This document shows, in pieces, positions 6,007-8,896 of a stretch of 8,896 bases of DNA. Under the pieces are notes generated by a model, which saw only the letters and a program-made list of their open reading frames with translations, searched no databases and was not told the origin of the DNA. Source of the DNA: Candidatus Bathyarchaeota archaeon (lineage in GTDB: Archaea > Thermoproteota > Bathyarchaeia > Bathyarchaeales > SOJC01); the NCBI GenBank assembly GCA_023131555.1, contig JAGLZJ010000028.1, positions 1 through 8,896 on the forward strand. Direction: 5' to 3'. The first letter of the stretch is position 1. Every line of letters begins with the position of its first letter. Position numbers and translations under genes: made by a program.

Positions 6007-6768
6007 ATGGGGAAAGAGAGAACCTTAGTGCTGTGTGGGGGAGAAGGAAAAAGACTTAGACCCATTACTTTTTACCTTCAGAAGACAATGATACCAATTG
6101 GCAGAAGCCAAAGACCTTTGCTTGAATACATAATAAGACTACTCAAACACCACAAATTAACAGACGTGACTCTTCTCGTCAACTACAAGGCCAATCAGAT
6201 TAAAAACTTCTTTGAAGAGGGAAAGAGATTCGGCGTCCAAATCAGCTACGTTCACGATTCCGAAACTATGCAAGGGACTGGTGGCTCCGTCATCAACGCC
6301 TACAGGAAGCAAGCCTTCAGCGATGATGATACCATTCTAGTATACTACGGCGACATCCTCACAAATATGAATCTGAGGAAACTAACTGATTTTCACAAAG
6401 AAAAAGGCGCAGTCGCCACCGTTGCCCTCGCATCAGGGTTCACAGTCAGAGTGGGATTGGCTGATCTCGACGGCGAAGGCAGAATTGTGGGATTCACTGA
6501 AAAGCCCCAACTCGAAAAGCCAGTTAGTGTCGGTGTTCTCATACTGAAAGGGGAAACTCTAAGGGATGCAGCAGAGACAATGAACGCAAGGACGATTGAC
6601 CTAATGGGGGAAATAGTGCCGAATCTGATCCGAATGGGGCAACCCGTCTATGGGTTCGTTTTCAGGGATTTCTGGTATGACGTGGGAAGCATTGAAGCCT
6701 ACGAGAAACTGGACGCCCAAAGCCTTGAGAAACCCATGTCCTTTCTGTTTCAGGATAACCTAGGCTAG
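6007..6768 (+). CDS. Sugar-1-phosphate nucleotidyltransferase (NDP-sugar pyrophosphorylase family)
   Basis: A 253-residue Rossmann-like nucleotidyltransferase that joins a sugar-1-phosphate to an NTP to give an NDP-sugar and pyrophosphate, in the cytoplasm. The signature LCGGEGKRLRPIT (9-21) is the nucleotide-binding loop, with Lys where many members have Thr (GGxGTRLRP). QKTMIPIG (25-32) corresponds to PKPMxPV. GTGGS (90-94), YYGD (113-116, Asp116 metal ligand), FTEKP (163-167) and FWYDVGSIEAYEK (222-234) complete the fold. It stops after the catalytic domain, with no left-handed beta-helix acyltransferase or trimerisation domain. Base and sugar (for example GDP-mannose or UDP/dTDP-glucose) cannot be told from sequence. 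The start has a weak GGGGGTT site upstream. It may be co-transcribed with the coiled-coil gene 36 bp downstream; no other sugar genes are in view. Confidence 0.88.
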   Translation: MGKERTLVLCGGEGKRLRPITFYLQKTMIPIGRSQRPLLEYIIRLLKHHKLTDVTLLVNYKANQIKNFFEEGKRFGVQISYVHDSETMQGTGGSVINAYRKQAFSDDDTILVYYGDILTNMNLRKLTDFHKEKGAVATVALASGFTVRVGLADLDGEGRIVGFTEKPQLEKPVSVGVLILKGETLRDAAETMNARTIDLMGEIVPNLIRMGQPVYGFVFRDFWYDVGSIEAYEKLDAQSLEKPMSFLFQDNLG

Positions 6769-6804
6769 CACAAGCAATAAGCACAACTTGCAGGATCTAT
6801 CTTA

Positions 6805-8460
6805 GTGAGGGAAGCCCTAATGCCTGTATCGAGATGGATTCTTCCCTTCATTCTTGAGAGCGAGAGAAGAGCAAGACGGGTCTCAGAGGAGCTTGAGGCA
6901 GCTGCAATTCTATGTGTGTCAGAAGGGGAACGGAAGAAGTCAGGATTCTTGAGCGGAAAGGAAGAAATGCTTGTTTCTATATCGAAGCTTCACTATCCGC
7001 TGTGGGGGATCCCGCATAAAGACAGATGCTTCTTGATAGATGGAATGAGTGCCCTTACTAGCGCAATTCGATACCCTAAGCCTCCTGACGTTGAAAGCTT
7101 CATTGAACACCTCAAGAGAAACGCTACAGTTCAAGAGTTGTACCAAAGTACATTAGAAGGTCATAAAGAAACGTTCTCCAAGTTCTCGTCGGAAGTGGAG
7201 ATCTCGATTGATGGCTTCATCACAGACGAAGAACTACTATCAGACGTACTTGCCTATTTCCAGCAATCACAAACGCAACGGAAGACCGTGAAAACATCAT
7301 CTAACCAACTGCCATCGCACTTAGTTCCAGTCATTGATGAAGCAACTGCGACAGACGTTGGTCTGAAGATAGTCACACAATGCAACAGGCTTCAATCTGA
7401 CATTGAAAGTTTCAAAATCGCAGTTAAAACGATGAATGATGAGACTGCAAGGCACTTGGGCAAGATGGAGCAAGAAACTGAGGAGGTTCAGGAAACCTAC
7501 CGGCAACGGATTTCAGACGCGCGGGCTCACGCCAATGAGCAGAAGGAGAAGCTGGAGAAGGAACTCGATGAGAAACTACAGAAGATTTCCAGAACGCACG
7601 AACAGGAGATGAAGCTCCAGCTCTCCGAGAAACGAAAGTTGTCACGGCAGCTCCTGAAGCTTGAAGAAAGTAGAGCGGAATGTGAACGAAGGAAGAAACT
7701 ACGCAAAATGAAAAAAGATGAAGTCGGCGAAACTCGGTGGGATACAAGGCTACGCAACATTCGCAGTCAGATCTCATTAGAAAAGGGGAAGCTCAAAACT
7801 TCATCAAGGTTGATCGCCGGGATGAACAAGGAGATCGATAGAACGACGAAAAGACTGCGCTATGAATGCAGGAAGCAAGCGGAGGAAGAAGACAGGAAAG
7901 TAGGAGAATTAGAGAACACCTTAAACAAAGAGATTGGCAAGCGACAGGCTGCAATGTCAGAACTCCAGAAGCAGACTCAGACGATTGTTGACAAGATCAG
8001 AGGATTGGAAGAGATAGACAAACAGGAAATTTCGAGACTGGAAAGAGCCACTCTACCATGGAAAACAGAGGGGTACACGTTACTGTATGTTCCATTCTAC
8101 GCGATTCAATATAGCACAGACAAAAACGAGAGATTGAGCTTCTACTTCCCGGTCTCCACTCAGTTTAGTGTTGGGCTAGCTGGTAAGATCCGCAAGGCCA
8201 TTAGCCGAAGTAACCTCCACACAAGAATCATGAGAATTTTGAGACCGCGCTTTAAAGCGTTAAAGTCAGCATTGATCAAACTTGAAGCCAATTCTGAAAA
8301 ATGGAAACCACTGCGAGAGCAGACTGAGACTCTTAAGACGACGAAGAACCTGCTTCAATCCACACAATTCAAACAGTCGGTAAGAAGAGGAGTCGAAGAT
8401 CTCGTAAAAGAGGGTGTAATCAGGGATAAGGAGAAGACTGCATTACTAAAACATATTTAG
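6805..8460 (+). CDS. Large coiled-coil protein of unknown function
   Basis: A 551-residue protein that I do not recognise. Three parts are visible. Residues 1-165 look globular and contain SKLHYPLWGIPHKDR and FLIDGM (60-81), then a predicted helical part. About 190-415 is long, highly charged and rich in Glu, Lys, Arg and Gln with heptad-like leucines, a probable coiled coil, perhaps broken near 303-315 (KKDEVGETRW). Residues 418-551 start with a beta-rich piece (YTLLYVPFYAIQYS, then SFYFPVS) and end with basic helices. No membrane segment, Walker motif or zinc-cysteine cluster is seen, so it is not an SMC/Rad50 ATPase by itself. The start is uncertain: GTG 6805 has GGATC 7 nt upstream, while ATG 6820 (MPVSRW) has GAGG 9 nt upstream. 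It follows the nucleotidyltransferase closely and precedes another unknown gene on the same strand. Confidence 0.85.
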   Translation: MREALMPVSRWILPFILESERRARRVSEELEAAAILCVSEGERKKSGFLSGKEEMLVSISKLHYPLWGIPHKDRCFLIDGMSALTSAIRYPKPPDVESFIEHLKRNATVQELYQSTLEGHKETFSKFSSEVEISIDGFITDEELLSDVLAYFQQSQTQRKTVKTSSNQLPSHLVPVIDEATATDVGLKIVTQCNRLQSDIESFKIAVKTMNDETARHLGKMEQETEEVQETYRQRISDARAHANEQKEKLEKELDEKLQKISRTHEQEMKLQLSEKRKLSRQLLKLEESRAECERRKKLRKMKKDEVGETRWDTRLRNIRSQISLEKGKLKTSSRLIAGMNKEIDRTTKRLRYECRKQAEEEDRKVGELENTLNKEIGKRQAAMSELQKQTQTIVDKIRGLEEIDKQEISRLERATLPWKTEGYTLLYVPFYAIQYSTDKNERLSFYFPVSTQFSVGLAGKIRKAISRSNLHTRIMRILRPRFKALKSALIKLEANSEKWKPLREQTETLKTTKNLLQSTQFKQSVRRGVEDLVKEGVIRDKEKTALLKHI

Positions 8461-8516
8461 ATAGCAGTACAAAAAGGCATTCTGAACACCCGCGTAATAC
8501 TGCAATCAACCGAGTA

Positions 8517-8896
8517 ATGGCAACGATGTTTGACCCAAAGACTGTAGAGAGAAAGCAACTACTCAAACGGATTTTCCCGAGAGGCCAAATATTTGAGATC
8601 GGCAAAGCTCTAGGAGTATCTTATTTTTCCCGTTTCTTTAGCAAATGGAGCATCGATCTTGAGAAGGCAACTCTCGAAATCTCTCTCAACATCAATGATT
8701 CGCAGCTTAAAGAGTTCGCAACACAATACAGACCGCGCAAATGGCAAACCTTCAGCGGAGAAAACTACACCTTTGAGAAGGGAGAACTCCGAATCGAAGG
8801 GTCGTGGAATAAGATACAACTTGCCGTCATTCAAGCGAAAAGGAAGTTTGGAAAGAACTCCATCATCGTGTTCAAGAGGATGTTGGAGTCGCCCCA
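8517..8896 (+). CDS. Hypothetical protein, 3' end beyond the window
   Basis: From ATG 8517 the frame stays open for 126 codons and runs off the right edge. ATG 8526 is an alternative start; neither has a clear ribosome site. The product begins MATMFDPKTVERKQLL, then has EIGKALGVSYFSRFF (27-41), an alternating hydrophobic strand-like part (ATLEISLNI, 51-59), YRPRKWQTF (71-79) and an aromatic and basic stretch to the edge (IQAKRKFGKNSIIVFKRM, 105-122). It is basic with no membrane segment. I recognise no family. Balanced amino-acid content and uninterrupted length support a real gene; the overlapping minus-strand frame at 8610-8834 is less convincing. It starts 56 bp after the coiled-coil gene on the same strand and could be its operon partner. 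Confidence 0.7.
   Translation, partial: MATMFDPKTVERKQLLKRIFPRGQIFEIGKALGVSYFSRFFSKWSIDLEKATLEISLNINDSQLKEFATQYRPRKWQTFSGENYTFEKGELRIEGSWNKIQLAVIQAKRKFGKNSIIVFKRMLESP

Noticed and set aside
7424..7777. Minus-strand frames (two overlapping) within the coiled-coil gene
   Set aside because: Ser/Phe-rich translations are the expected antisense of Lys/Glu-rich coiled-coil codons.
8610..8834. Minus-strand open frame of 74 codons at the right edge
   Set aside because: It lies inside the longer plus-strand frame 8517-8896, which has no stop and continues the local gene direction.
1..8896. CRISPR arrays, IS elements, attachment sites, other RNA genes
   Set aside because: No regularly spaced repeats, transposase motifs or terminal inverted repeats seen; the tRNA-Ala end has no visible duplicated 3' segment in the window.

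Overview
The window looks like a piece of an archaeal chromosome, probably from the TACK side and possibly Bathyarchaeia-like. The lineage is an inference. The archaeal reading rests on a tRNA gene without an encoded CCA, TATA/box A-like elements about 35-45 bp ahead of several start codons, ribosome sites of the GGAGGT/GGTGA type, GTG and TTG starts, and a short SAH-hydrolase without the C-terminal tail of the eukaryotic enzyme. No phage, IS element or CRISPR array is visible. Genes are tightly packed and no gene-free stretch exceeds 300 bases.

Left part (1-1110): tRNA-Ala(UGC) on the minus strand is divergent from an M55-family, DppA-like D-aminopeptidase on the plus strand. The 174 bp between them hold a near-symmetric box A candidate and a cluster of four TGGTCAA motifs. 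Two of these form a perfect 8-3-8 bp palindrome that looks like an operator.

Middle minus-strand pair (1138-2827): an aminoglycoside-phosphotransferase-fold kinase is followed 4 nt later by a small CysC-like P-loop kinase, in an arrangement that suggests coupled translation. Their common substrate is unknown. They are divergent from a plus-strand S-adenosylmethionine-recycling pair (2906-5571): an MTA/SAH/5'-deoxyadenosine deaminase and an SAH-hydrolase homologue. Deaminase next to hydrolase fits the route worked out in Methanocaldococcus, in which SAH is deaminated to S-inosylhomocysteine before hydrolysis. The two divergent units appear to share one palindromic TATA element (TAATATTA).

Right part (5626-8896), all plus strand: a 106-residue two-helix membrane protein with a charged tail and its own clear promoter; a sugar-1-phosphate nucleotidyltransferase without a beta-helix domain; a 551-residue coiled-coil protein that I do not recognise, with similar short motifs on either side of the coil; and the first 126 codons of an unrecognised protein that runs off the window. 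The last two may form a functional pair, but nothing in the sequence proves it.
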